Shown piece after piece: positions 25,468 through 35,636 of a DNA stretch of 64,000 nt. Origin of the DNA: Meloidogyne chitwoodi (lineage: Eukaryota > Nematoda > Chromadorea > Rhabditida > Meloidogynidae). The notes under the pieces were generated by a model. It worked only from the letters and a program-made list of their open reading frames with translations, was not told the DNA's origin and did no database searches. Within the stretch, counting starts at the first letter, position 1; every line of letters begins with the position of its first letter. Position numbers and translations under genes: made by a program. The stretch is taken from NCBI GenBank assembly GCA_015183035.1, contig JACZZP010000016.1, forward strand, positions 992,001 through 1,056,000. The letters run 5' to 3'.

Positions 25468-27439
25468 TTAAGAAGATTTATTTTGTAAAAATTGTAACAT
25501 TAAAGAATCCATTTGCCAAAGATCAAAAAATTGGACAATATGATGACTTTCAACAAAAGTATTTGCTGTATCCTATAATTAAATTAAATAAATTAATTAA
25601 ATTGATTAAATACAATTATAGGTGTTAATAATAATATTAAATTTCCAAAACGTTCAGCTCTTTCTAATAAATTTGAATTAAATTGATTTTGAGTTCCATA
25701 AAATTTAAATAATGAAAAACAAAGAGAATCTAATTCTCGACTAACTAATTCTCTTCCAGTTAATGAAATATCAGGAAGTGCTAAAAAATAAAAATTAATT
25801 TATATAAATTTTTTAAAAGAATAATTTAAAAAAATGTTTATTTATAATAATTAAATTATAAACTCATTTGAAGTGCAACAATAGCTTTTAAAGCTACAAA
25901 TTCTTCATATTTTAATCCTAATTGAAGCATTGGTGCAATACATCCACTCATTAATGGAACAAGAAGTGGCCAATAAATTCTTTTTTAATTTTTAATTTAA
26001 AATAAATAAAATATTACTTTATTTTTGTTTCATGTGAAATTTCAGGTTCATCAGCCCAACAACCTTCATCTAAAGGAGGAAATGTTGTAGAAACATAACC
26101 CCCATTAGGTAAAACAAATTTTTCCAAATCACCAATTTGTATGGTTAAAAAACAAGGATCCAAAACTGTGTGATATAATACACATTTCCTTAAAAGAGTT
26201 ACCTAAATTAATTAATTAAAATTGAAGTTTATTTTTAATTAAAATATTCAAGAGATTATAAATAATTAAAAGAGGTAAATAAGTATGTTTAATTTTAATT
26301 TTTTTAAAATGTTTTAAAAAATAAACTCTGTCTTTCATATTAAGATCAGAAAAAGCTGGCCAAACACGTAACCATTCATAAACTAATAAAATATGTGTTC
26401 GAATTGAGCGTCTAAATTCTTGAAAAGATAAAGGTTTTATATCATCTTTTGTAAATGGCTGTTAAAAAATAAAAAAATATTTTTTTAATTATTTATAAAA
26501 TTAATTTGATTTAAAATATTAACACAATTTCTGCTTTCTCCTAATAAACAAGCAACTGGCCTTTCACAAAATAAAATACGTCTTCTTTCTGCAATTCTCA
26601 TTTCTTCTTTTACAAGTAAAGAAAGTAAATCATAATTTTTATTTTTATTATTTATTGAAAATAAATGTGAAGGTTTTTGTTTTATTGGTGAAAACTTTAA
26701 AATTTAATTTAATTAATTAATTAAATATTTACATTTAAAGGAGTAATTCTTATTTTAGAAGAAGAACTAGAAGATGGAGAATTTAGTGAAGAAGAGGAAG
26801 AAGAAGAAATATTTGTTGATTCAACAGAAGAAGAAATATTTATAAAATCAACTTTTTCAAATATCTAAAAAATTAAAAAATATTATTTTATTTAAATAAT
26901 AATTTAATCAATTATTTATTCTCAAAATATTTAAATAAATATAATATTTTTAAAAAATATTATTTTATACTTTTAGTGCTCCTTTTGCAAATTTTTTATT
27001 TCTTTTAAGCCCAGATTTTGTAAAATAATTTCGTCTATTAATAATTGTTTTTTGAGATGTTTGAACTCCTTTTGGATTCATTCCAATAATTAAACATTTT
27101 TGAAAACGACAAGAACGACAAAGAAGTTTTTCTGCTAAAAAATAAAAATATATGTATTTTTAATTAAAATAATATTTTTTTTTAATTTTTCAACTTACTA
27201 AAATGAATATTACATAAAATATCAGAATTATTTTTTATTTCTTCTTTTTCTATATTTTTTCCCAATTTTTTATTAAAAATTTGTTTTTTCTTTTTTTGTT
27301 GACAAATATATTGGCGTTTAAGACTTATTGCTCGTCTAAAAAAGGCACAACAAGCCTGACATGATTGAGCACCAAAATGAAATCCTGTTGCATGTGAATG
27401 ACAAACATGACAGTCAAAATTATTTTCTTCTGAATCCAT
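25468..27439 (-). CDS. Nuclear hormone receptor (nematode NHR family), 470 aa
   Basis: Nine exons: 27199-27439, 26971-27134, 26733-26864, 26524-26694, 26327-26458, 26018-26202, 25864-25979, 25614-25780 and 25468-25572 (1,413 nt, all phases close). The DNA-binding domain has finger 1 as C10-x2-C13-x13-C27-x2-C30 with P-box CQACCAFFRR, typical of the expanded nematode receptors. Finger 2 has C46, C76, C86 and C89. The C46-C76 gap is 29 residues instead of about 5, because of a Lys/Glu/Asn-rich insertion. A Ser-rich hinge (residues about 136-180) is followed by a ligand-binding domain with VTLLRKC, LYHTVLDPCFLTIQIG and KFVLPNGGYVST, which are standard for the family. It is a ligand-regulated or orphan transcription factor in the nucleus. 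A specific C. elegans orthologue cannot be named from sequence by eye. Confidence 0.9.
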
Positions 27440-28013
27440 TTTTAAAAATAAATAATAATTTTCAAAAATAATTAAATAATTAATTTAAATCAGGCTATTA
27501 TAATATATTTTTGATAAGAAAAAGCAAAAAAAAAATGCTTTACATAACAAATGTGTTATCGATCTATTATATGTAGATTGAAAAGAAAAAGTGAAAGAAT
27601 GAAGTAATAAAATTAAAAAAAAAATATTTTTTTTTGTGTTTAAAAATAAATTCACTAATATTATAAATATCTCCAGAACTTTGGTAAAAAAAATAAATGT
27701 CGATATTATTTTAATAAAAAAATTAATGGTAATTTATATGTATATAAATTAATACCCAAATTATATAAATTCACATATTTTAAATATTAATATTTTTATT
27801 GTAAATAAATATTTAAAATTAAATATTTATTTATTTATTATCCTAATTAATTTATCTGTTATCTAAAGAGAGGGGTTTATGGTAGATAAAATAATAATAA
27901 TAATAATAAAAATTAAATTTTATTTTATTAATAAATCTAACAATTTTTAATATAATCTAATCTACATTTTTTTAATTAATTTAAATTTTCTAAATGCTAC
28001 AATAATTATTTAA
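27440..28013. other. Intergenic, nothing identified
   Basis: AT-rich DNA upstream of the receptor gene, including a short ATA/ATT run near 27890-27915. It probably contains the receptor promoter; no motif stands out. Confidence 0.45.
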
Positions 28014-28172
28014 TTATTCATTATCATCATCACCACATTCAACATCTAAAGCAGCATTATCCTTTAAATTTAAAAATATAATTTAATTATATTTTTTTAA
28101 TTTTACCTGTGCCATATTTCCTAAAGTAATTAGTAAAATAACAAAAAAGGTAAAGAAAAATTTAACGTTCAT
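28014..28172 (-). CDS. Tiny secreted acidic peptide, 37 aa
   Basis: Two exons, 28107-28172 and 28014-28061 (114 nt). The N-terminal 20 residues are a signal peptide (MNVKFFFTFFVILLITLG). The mature peptide is about 17 residues and ends in VECGDDDNE, with a single cysteine. It is the inverted paralog of the plus-strand gene at 28749, sharing signal peptide, intron position and the C-terminal ECGDDDNE, but lacking that gene's histidine-rich block. Too short for family assignment. Conservation of the intron phase and of both coding ends in the two copies argues that the frame is real. Confidence 0.65.
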
Positions 28173-28194
28173 TTTTAAATAAATAATTTATTTT

Positions 28195-28740
28195 ATTAAA
28201 TATATTTTGGAATGAGTTAATTATATTTTAATATTTTTAACAGTTTATATATTAATATTACAGACAATTTAATTTATTTTTTTAAAACAATATTATTAAA
28301 AATAATATTAAAAATACAGGTGAATAAAGTGCAAATTTAAATTATTTAAATTTTAAAAACAAAATTTTTCAATAACTTTAATATTATTAATTTTTATGAA
28401 TTTAAATTAGCACTTTATTCATCAATTATTTAATTAGATAAGTACTTGGTATAATATATTACTTTAAGGGCTTTGAAGTTGGATCTGGAATTTTATTTAT
28501 TTATTATTTTCAAACTGATATATGTATTTAATAATTAAATATTTATTTACTTTATTAATACTTAAATATTAATATTAATATTTATTAATTTAAATTTGCA
28601 CTTTATTCACCTGAATTTTTAATAATATTATTATTTAAAAATAAATAAATTAAATTGTCTGTAATATTAATATATAAATTGTTAAAAATATTAAAATATA
28701 ATTCAATCATTCCAAAAATACCTAAATATATTTAATAAAT
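28195..28740. repeat. Inverted repeat between head-to-head peptide genes
   Basis: The left arm (about 28195-28350) and right arm (about 28575-28740) are inverted copies, roughly nine bases in ten identical by eye. Shared strings include ATTACAGACAATTTAATTTA and CAGGTGAATAAAGTGCAAAT. Together with the coding parts the palindrome covers about 28014-29003. The loop of about 220 bp contains a third, diverged copy of the GCACTTTATTCA motif (near 28410). The arms hold the promoters of both genes. Confidence 0.8.
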
Positions 28741-28748
28741 TTTAAAAA

Positions 28749-29003
28749 ATGAATTTTAAATTTTTCTTAATCTTTTTTGTTATTTTACTAATTACTTTAG
28801 GAGGAAATATGGCAAAAAAGGTATATTAATTAATTAAAATAAAAATAAATAAATATTTTTAAAAGGATCAAAAACATTTAAAACATAAAACAAAACATCC
28901 ACATCCAATGCCTCATCACCCAACATTTAAACCTCATCCATCACATAAACCAAAACCAAATGCTGCTTTTGATGCTGAATGTGGTGATGATGATAATGAA
29001 TAA
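28749..29003 (+). CDS. Secreted histidine-rich peptide, 69 aa
   Basis: Two exons, 28749-28820 and 28866-29003 (210 nt, phase 0). Signal peptide MNFKFFLIFFVILLITLG, then a short basic stretch, then a His/Lys/Pro-rich block with HKTKHPHPMPHHP and HPSHKPKP, and the C-terminus DAECGDDDNE. The block holds about ten histidines in some thirty residues plus an acidic tail. This suggests metal binding (copper, zinc or nickel) or an antimicrobial role in the extracellular space; function is inferred from composition alone. The paralog at 28014-28172 has the same frame without the histidine block, so the block was gained or lost at the start of exon 2. Confidence 0.75.
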
Positions 29004-29292
29004 TATATATTTACTATATACTTATAAAAAAGGTGGACTTGAGCGAAAAGAAAAAATTACGCTTTAACGGATTAAGTTAGAGGTCTGAAAGTTTGACATC
29101 TTGCTGGGTACTTTTAATGGGGCATCTGGGAAAAATAAGGATTTTTTGGTACCGTGGTTCCTTGGTACCTAAATCGCGTTGGTCACATGGATATCTCGGA
29201 AACGAGGGCAGATAGCGGAAAACTTCCGCTGGGAGGCACTTCCGCACCAATAAGCTGATATCGAATTTAAAAAAAAAATTTTAAAAATATTA

Positions 29293-29373
29293 ACGGGGAA
29301 CCCGGTAGGCGCGAATTCGCAGACGCCCCATATATTCGCCGAGCCATAACTTGATGGGGAATTGATGTAATGA
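29293..29373. repeat. 81-bp conserved core of the 5' block, copy 1
   Basis: Nearly identical to 31803-31883 (two differences by eye) while the flanks on both sides are far more diverged. It contains the palindrome GCGAATTCGC. About 65 bp upstream both copies have a hairpin formed by AGCGG...CCGCT. Confidence 0.75.
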
Positions 29374-29707
29374 GCTCAAATTCAGAATATAGATGTATCG
29401 TCTTAAGATGAAGGTGCTTTCATCACCAAAAGTTTTGTGACACTCAAATGTAGCACTGAACTGGGTGTTTGGACACTTCAGTGATGGATATCTCGGGAAT
29501 GAGAAGAGATCGCAGAAAAGTTCCAACGGTAGAATTTTAAGTTGGAACAAGTAGATATCTTTAAGAAAAAACTCGGATTCGAATTTCGGATTTGAAGGGT
29601 AGTTATTGGTCTACAAAAATTCAAAATTCCGAAATTTTTTGAGATTGAAAAATTGAAAAGCCTTTAAGGGATATCAATCAGTTGAGAGTGACCTGTCATA
29701 AAAGAAG

Positions 29708-29833
29708 AGAGAAAATGTGAAGCAAAAAGTTTCTGAAGCAGGGGAAAAAGTGAAGCAAGGGATGAAGCATGCAAAATACAAATTACAAAATTACAAGCCA
29801 ATATCCATTTATGTTGATCAATTATTAAATTAA
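29708..29833 (+). pseudogene. Possible captured coding fragment, 41 codons
   Basis: An open stretch encodes an amphipathic Lys-rich peptide (VKQKVSEAGEKVKQGMKHAK) and then stops. The 11-residue-like periodicity resembles LEA-type helices or exported helical proteins. There is no start codon or clear splice site. It lies between the 5' block and the kinase relic of the Helitron-like element, so it may be another captured piece, or chance. Confidence 0.25.
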
Positions 29834-30186
29834 ATAATAATTGGTTTGTTGAACAGAAAATAATTGATCAAAATTCAGAAATTTTAAAACATCAATTTGT
29901 TCATAAATTGATATATTTTTCATATTTTTCTAAAAATATAGAATACAAAATATCAATATTAAATCATTTAATTGAAAAACGCTAATCTTCTTTTTTTATT
30001 AAGAATGTCTATTTTTAAATAAATTGAATTTTTAAAAATTTATTTTTATCAAAGCAATTTTCCCACAATCAAAAAAAAATGTTGAGGTTAAATGCCACAA
30101 TTTTTTTTACATAAATTGCTTTCCCTTATACATTTTTTGCCCTTTTTATTTTTTTTAATAAATAATCTTATTTTATATTTTGGAAA

Positions 30187-30417
30187 GGCAGTTTATTGGC
30201 AAAAGAAGCAAGAAAATTTTTTAGACAAATAATTTCTGCACTTGATTTTTGCCATGCACATAATATTTTTTTGTTTTTTTAATTTTTTTTTAATTTTAAG
30301 CCATCGTGATTTAAAAACTGAAAATTTATTACTTGATGAAAGGAATAATATTAAAATTGGTTTTTTAATTAAAAATTTTAATTTAATTGAAAAAAAGATT
30401 GCCAATTTTGGAATGGG
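30187..30417 (+). pseudogene. Decayed SAD-1/BRSK-type kinase exon fragment
   Basis: Translation gives [20 protein letters not shown], an intron-like AT-rich gap, then HRDLKTENLLLDERNNIKI, a second intron-like gap, then IANFGMG. This is the catalytic-loop to DFG segment of an AMPK-related kinase and best fits the SAD-1/BRSK group from what I know of that family. The decay is specific: HRDLKPEN has become HRDLKTEN, and the metal-binding DFG aspartate has become NFG. Nothing upstream (glycine loop, Lys) or downstream (activation segment, APE) is present; the sequence runs straight into the minisatellite. It looks like an exon pair picked up by the mobile element and then abandoned. Confidence 0.75.
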
Positions 30418-30420
30418 CTT

Positions 30421-31110
30421 CGCCCGAGGAGAGACATCCATCTGCAATGATGGACCGAGGGCCGAAGGCCCGAGTGTGACACCCATCTGCAATGATGAAC
30501 GAGGGCCGAAGGCCCGAGGTGTGACATCCATCTGCAATGATGAAACGAGGGCCGAAGGCCCGAGGAGTCACACCATCTTCATTGAAGAACCGAGGGCCGA
30601 AGGCCCGAGGTGTGACATCCATCTGCAATGATGGAACCGAGGGCCGAAGGCCCGAGGAGAGACATCCATCTGCAATGATGGACCGAGGGCCGAAGGCCCG
30701 AGTGTGACACCCATCTGCAATGATGAACGAGGGCCGAAGGCCCGAGGTGTGACATCCATCTGCAATGATGAAACGAGGGCCGAAGGCCCGAGGTGTGACA
30801 TCCATCTGTATTGAAGAAACGAGGGCCGAAGTCCCGAAGTGTGACATCCATCTGCAATGATGGAACCGAGGGCCGAAGGCCCGAGGAGAGACATCCATCT
30901 GCAATGATGGACCGAGGGCCGAAGGCCCGAGTGTGACACCCATCTGCAATGATGAACGAGGGCCGAAGGCCCGAGGTGTGACATCCATCTGCAATGATGA
31001 AACGAGGGCCGAAGGCCCGAGGTGTGACATCCATCTGTATTGAAGAAACGAGGGCCGAAGTCCCGAAGTGTGACATCCATCTGCAATGATGGAACTGAGG
31101 GCGAAGGCCC
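30421..31110. repeat. 46-bp hairpin minisatellite, array 1
   Basis: About fifteen tandem units of roughly 46 bp, each with GGGCC-GAA-GGCCC (a 5-bp stem with a GAA loop) followed by a TGACAYCCATCTGCAATGATG segment. A higher-order period of about 229 bp (five units) is visible from the recurrence of the GAGAGACATCC variant near 30430, 30658 and 30888. The minus strand is open across the array in all three frames because the unit has no stop codon there; this is not evidence of a gene. Confidence 0.95.
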
Positions 31111-31362
31111 GAGTTGATACCATCAGAATGATAAAACATTGGGACAAGGATAATCGAGTATGATGAATTCAATGGGCATGGTCATTTTGGTGCGCAAATT
31201 GAGTGTGGCACTGAAATGGCCAAATAATAAATAAATTAAAAAAAAAGGCGGGATTTAGTGGGAATAATGGAAAATCGGCTATTTTAGAGTTGCGAGGGCC
31301 GAATGCCTGTGGTTTAACATATATTGGGACCCCGTACATTTAATAAGAGAAGCTAAAAATTC

Positions 31363-31407
31363 TAGCAGCGCGCGAAGCGCGCCCCAAAGCCCGATAGGGC
31401 TTTTTAT
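31363..31407. repeat. Double GC-rich hairpin in the element tail, copy 1
   Basis: GCGCGC-GAA-GCGCGC is followed at once by AAGCCC-GATA-GGGCTT and a T run. The same pair is at 35038-35082 with GTTA as the second loop. The first hairpin uses the same GAA loop as the minisatellite units. It is conserved between copies and probably structural, perhaps stopping transcription or unwinding. Confidence 0.75.
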
Positions 31408-31490
31408 CACCCAAAAATAATTTTTACACAAAATTTTTTTAACTTTCTAAATTTTTAAATACATTATGCTATTCTTACATCCCATGTACT

Positions 31491-31520
31491 GCACTACTGA
31501 GTTGTGCACGCTTTCACTAG
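31491..31520 (+). other. Helitron-type 3' terminus, copy 1
   Basis: Hairpin GCACTAC-TGA-GTTGTGC, 9-nt spacer ACGCTTTCA, then CTAG followed by T. This is the canonical arrangement for a rolling-circle transposon end. Copy 2 ends in the same way (35170-35179 plus 37518-37540). Confidence 0.7.
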
Positions 31521-31802
31521 TTTAAAGAAACCTATAAATAAGTTAAACTTCGCCTTTCAAAACTCATAACTGATTTTAAAGAAATGGGAGGGGGTTAAAA
31601 GTTGTACATCTTGGGGGGTACTTTTTGTGGGGCATTCAGGAAAATTATGGATTTTTTGGTGCGGGGGTCCCTTCCCGCCGAAACAGCCCCCGCTCCGGGT
31701 CTATCTCGGGAACGGGAGGAGATAGCGGCAAATTTCCGCTTAGAGGGCCCCGTCCCACGATTAGTAGATGACGAATAAAAAAATTTTTTTGAAAAAAGAT
31801 CA

Positions 31803-31883
31803 ACGGGGAACCCGGTAGGCGCGAATTCGCAGACGCCCCATATATTCGCCGAACCATAACTTGATGGGGAATTGAGGTAATGA
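31803..31883. repeat. 81-bp conserved core of the 5' block, copy 2
   Basis: Partner of 29293-29373. Only two substitutions are seen by eye across GGGGAACCCGGTAGGCGCG, GCGAATTCGC and the following ATATTCGCCGA region. Confidence 0.75.
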
Positions 31884-32000
31884 ACCCAAATTTTTTTCAG
31901 TAACAGTATCATTTAATGGGGAAGGGATCTACAGCTTTGGAAGTGGGATGACACTCAAACTTCGCACTGAAATAGATGTTGGGACAGTTCAGTGCCAAAA

Positions 32001-32794
32001 TGTTGAGTGCCAATTATGCCAGTTGATAGAGGGTTTGATGAGACTCAAGAATATATATGGCATGTTCGGGGTACATTTGAGTCTGGGGGAGTTAGAGTCC
32101 AAAAATGATTGCGACTAAAAGGGTTTTTTGACCATAACTTTTCGAGAAAATTTTTTAAAATTTTTCTGTGAACGGATTTGAGTTCAGGGGCTATTTTTAC
32201 CCCATAAAAGTCGTTTTTTACGAAAAAAATTTTTTCAAAATTTTTCCAAGGGTACCCCTATAGAAATATTTTTGAAAAATTTCAATAGACCTCAACTTTA
32301 CGGATTTTGGTCTGATTTAAATGAACCAAAGTTTAAAAATAAAGCAAAAAATTATTTATTTTTTGAGTGAAGAAAAATTTGAAAAATTTTAGGGTTAAGG
32401 GTAGTTAGGGTCGAATTTGTGAAAATTCGAAATTTTTCTGTTTTTTGAAAAAATTTTAAGATTTTTGCCATGGGATTTGACTGAAGGTATTTTTATAAAA
32501 TAGAGCATAATTTTTAACACCTAATAAAATTTTAAAATGTTCAAAAAAGGTTACTTTTGAAATAGTTATGATTTTTTTAAATTTTTGGTATAAAATTCCT
32601 TCAAAAATTTTGAGTTGAAAATGGCAAACATCAAAATTTATGTAATATGGGCAAATAATATATCATTTGAAAGCCCTCATAAAGCTGAGCCTAAAAATAT
32701 TTTTTGTAAAATTTTTGGATCAATTTTGACCAAGTTGCAGAGGTTCAAAATTTAAACTATGGGGATTATTAGGGAAAACACATCTGAACTTGAG
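32001..32794. other. AT-rich filler of Helitron-like copy 2
   Basis: Non-coding sequence rich in AAAATTTTT tracts, between the 5' block and the second minisatellite. No counterpart of this length exists in copy 1, where the kinase relic lies instead. No exon is recognised. Confidence 0.45.
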
Positions 32795-34800
32795 GATACA
32801 GAGGGCTGAAGGCCCGAGTGTGACATCCATCTGCAATGAAGAACGAGGGCCGAAGGCCCGAGGAAGTGACACCCAACTGCAATGAGGAACCGAGGGCCGA
32901 AGGCCCGAGGTGAGACACCCATCTGCAATGATGAACCGAGGGCCAAGGTTTGACATCCATCTGCAATGAGGAACCGAGGGCCGAAGGCCCGAGTTGATCC
33001 ATCTATAATGAAGAAACGAGGGCCGAAGGCCCGAGGTGAGACACCCATCTGCAATGATGAACCGAGGGCCAAGGTTTGACATCCATCTGCAATGAGGAAC
33101 CGAGGGCCGAAGGCCCGAGTTGATCCATCTATAATGAAGAAACGAGGGCCGAAGGCCCGAGGTGAGACACCCATCTGCAACGATGAGCCGAGGGCCGAAG
33201 GCCCGAGGTGTGACATCCATCTGCAATGATGGAAACGAGGACCGAAGGCCCGAGTGTGACACCCATCTGCAATGATGAACCGAGGACCGAAGGCCCGAGA
33301 TGAGACACCCATCTGCAATTATGGAACCGAGGGCCGAAGGCCCGAGATGAGACACCCATCTGCAATGATGAACCGAGGGCCAAGGTTTGACACCCATCTG
33401 CAATTATGGAACCGAGGGCCGAAGGCCCGAGGTGTGACACCCATCTGCAATGATGAACCGAGGGCCAAGGTTTGACACCCATCTGCAATTATGGAACCGA
33501 GGGCCGAAGGCCCGAGGTGTGACATCCATCTGCAATGATGGAAACGAGGGCCGAAGGCCCTAGGTGAAACACCCATCTGCAATGATGAACCGAGGGCCGA
33601 AGGCCCGAGATGAGACACCCATCTGCAACGATGAGCCGAGGGCCAAAGGCCCGAGATGAGACACCCATCTGCAACGATGAGCCGAGGGCCGAAGGCCCGA
33701 GATGAGACACCCATCTGCAACGATGAGCCGAGGGCCGAAGGCCCGAGATGAGACACCCCTCTGCAACGATGAGCCGAGGGCCGAAGGCCCGAGATGAGAC
33801 ACCCATCTGCAATGATGAATCGAGGGCCGAAGGGCCGAGATGAGACACCCATCTGCAACGATGAGCCGAGGGCCGAAGGCCCGAGATGAGACACCCCTCT
33901 GCAACGATGAGCCGAGGGCCGAAGGCCCGAGATGAGACACCCATCTGCAATGATGAATCGAGGGCCGAAGGCCCGAGATGAGACACCCATCTGCACGATG
34001 AGCCGAGGGCCGAAGGCCCGAGATGAGACACCCATCTGCAACGATGAGCCGAGGGCCGAAGGCCCGAGATGAGACACCCCTCTGCAACGATGAGCCGAGG
34101 GCCGAAGGCCCGAGATGAGACACCCATCTGCAATGATGAATCGAGGGCCGAAGGCCCGAGATGAGACACCCATCTGCACGATGAGCCGAGGGCCGAAGGC
34201 CCGAGATGAGACACCCATCTGCAACGATGAGCCGAGGGCCGAAGGCCCGAGATGAGACACCCCTCTGCAACGATGAGCCGAGGGCCGAAGGCCCGAGATG
34301 AGACACCCATCTGCAATGATGAATCGAGGGCCGAAGGCCCGAGATGAGTCACCCATCTGCAACGATGAGCCGAGGGCCGAAGGCCCGAGATGATACACCC
34401 ATCTGCAATGATGAATCGAGGGCCGAAGTCCCGAGATGAGACACCCATCTGCAACGATGAGCCGAGGGCCGAAGGCCCGAGGTGAAACACCCATCTGCAA
34501 TGATGAACCGAGGGCCGAAGGCCCAAGGTGTGACATATATCTTCAATGATGGAACTGAGGGCCGAAGGCCCGATGAGATATCCTTCTGACAAACGAGGGC
34601 CGAAGGCCCGAGGTTTAACATCCATCTTCAATGAAGAAACGAGGGCCGAAGGCCAGAGGTATGACATCCATCTGTAATGAAGAAACGAGGGCCTAAGGCC
34701 TGAGCTGATAATCTGTATTAAAGAACCGAGGGCCGAAGGCCGAGATGATCCGTCTGTAATAAAGAAACGAGGGCCGAATGCCCAAATGCTTCATCCATCA
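32795..34800. repeat. 46-bp hairpin minisatellite, array 2
   Basis: About 43 units of the same 46-bp repeat (GGGCC-GAA-GGCCC plus GAGACACCCATCTGCAAYGATGA). Between about 33750 and 34320 there is a four-unit higher-order repeat of about 183 bp, marked by the CCCCTCTGCAACG variant (near 33770, 33900, 34080 and 34262) and a one-base-deleted TCTGCACGATG unit. Shortened units (GAGGGCCAAGGTTTGACA) recur between 32940 and 33480. Units near both ends are degenerate. Confidence 0.95.
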
Positions 34801-35037
34801 GAATGATAAAACATTGGGATAATAGGTAATCGAGTATGGGGAATTCAATGGGCATGGTCATTTTGGTGCCGAAATTGAGTGTGGCACTGAAGTGGCTAAA
34901 TAACAAATAAATTTTAAAAAAATTCGTGATTTCGTCGGATAATTTAAAATCCACTATTATGAAGGTGCGAGGGCCGAAGGCCTAATGTGTAACATACATG
35001 GGACCCCCGTACATTTAACGAGAATATATAAAACTTC

Positions 35038-35082
35038 TAGCAGCGCGCGAAGCGCGCCCCAAAGCCCGTTAGGGCTTTTCAA
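35038..35082. repeat. Double GC-rich hairpin in the element tail, copy 2
   Basis: GCGCGC-GAA-GCGCGC then AAGCCC-GTTA-GGGCTT and a T run, matching 31363-31407. The stems are identical and only the second loop differs. Confidence 0.75.
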
Positions 35083-35179
35083 TACCCATAAATATTTTTT
35101 TACCCAAAAATTTTTTTAACTTTCCAAATTTTTAAATACACAACTGTTACTCTTAACACCCCATGTACTGCACTACTGA

Positions 35180-35488
35180 CAAGGGAACATCATTCATAGG
35201 CCACACCCTCCCAGCAATGGCATAATGTTTTTCAGGTAGTACTAGGTGTGTATAAAGTGTATACAAAATACTAGCTGCCCATGTCCCCAAAAGTTTTTTG
35301 TGACAGTCGCTCAAAGTGGATAGGGTGGCAAGAAAATTAATCAAGTCTGTGAAGTGTAAATATTAAGTAATATAGCCGTGTAATATGTCATTCGAAAGCG
35401 CTCGTCGTGCTGATTTCGAAAATATATACTTTGGCTGCCCATCCCCCAAAAAATTTTTCGTGACAGTCGTTCAAAGTGGATAGGGTGG
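35180..35488 (+). repeat. Left terminal inverted repeat of the Tc5-like element
   Basis: 309 bp, inverted copy at 37209-37517 with only a handful of differences. Inside it a segment of about 60 bp (from GCTGCCCATG to GATAGGGTGG) occurs twice in direct orientation (about 35274-35333 and 35432-35488). These direct repeats are good candidates for transposase binding sites. Confidence 0.9.
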
Positions 35489-35636
35489 CACGAGCATGTG
35501 AGATTTTTGTGAGTTGTGAAAATTTCGTAAAACTGTGCAAAAGTGATGGCTATATAATCAAGCAGCCATTCGCCACTCATATCCTTCTAAATCCTTATAA
35601 AATACATTTCCTAAAAAACTTAAATAACCAAAAAAT

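Larger units (their letters stand above)
29024..31520 (+). mobile_element. Helitron-like non-autonomous element, copy 1
   Basis: Order: GC-richer 5' block (about 29024-29700), kinase-derived relic (30187-30417), 46-bp minisatellite (30421-31110), tail (31122-31520). The 3' end has the Helitron hallmarks: a hairpin at 31491-31507 (GCACTAC-TGA-GTTGTGC, one mismatch), a 9-nt spacer, CTAG at 31517-31520, then T. Copy 2 follows directly. The 5' limit is where similarity to copy 2 begins and is approximate; I could not fix a terminal TC. No Rep/helicase is encoded, so it would rely on an autonomous relative. Helitrons often carry minisatellites and captured exons, which fits. No target-site duplication is expected. 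Confidence 0.65.

Noticed and set aside
29290..31912. Open frames in the 5' blocks of the Helitron-like copies (for example 31595-31912 minus)
   Set aside because: The two copies do not keep the same frame outside the 81-bp core, and no Rep or helicase motif is present.
30383..34667. Long minus-strand open frames (up to about 405 codons) with repeats like LGPSALGSSLQMGV
   Set aside because: They run through the 46-bp minisatellite, which has no stop on that strand; because 46 is not a multiple of 3, all three frames are open and cycle. There is no start context, splice structure or domain.
30421..34800. Possible CRISPR-like array
   Set aside because: Repeats are directly contiguous with no unique spacers, and the genome is eukaryotic; it is a minisatellite.
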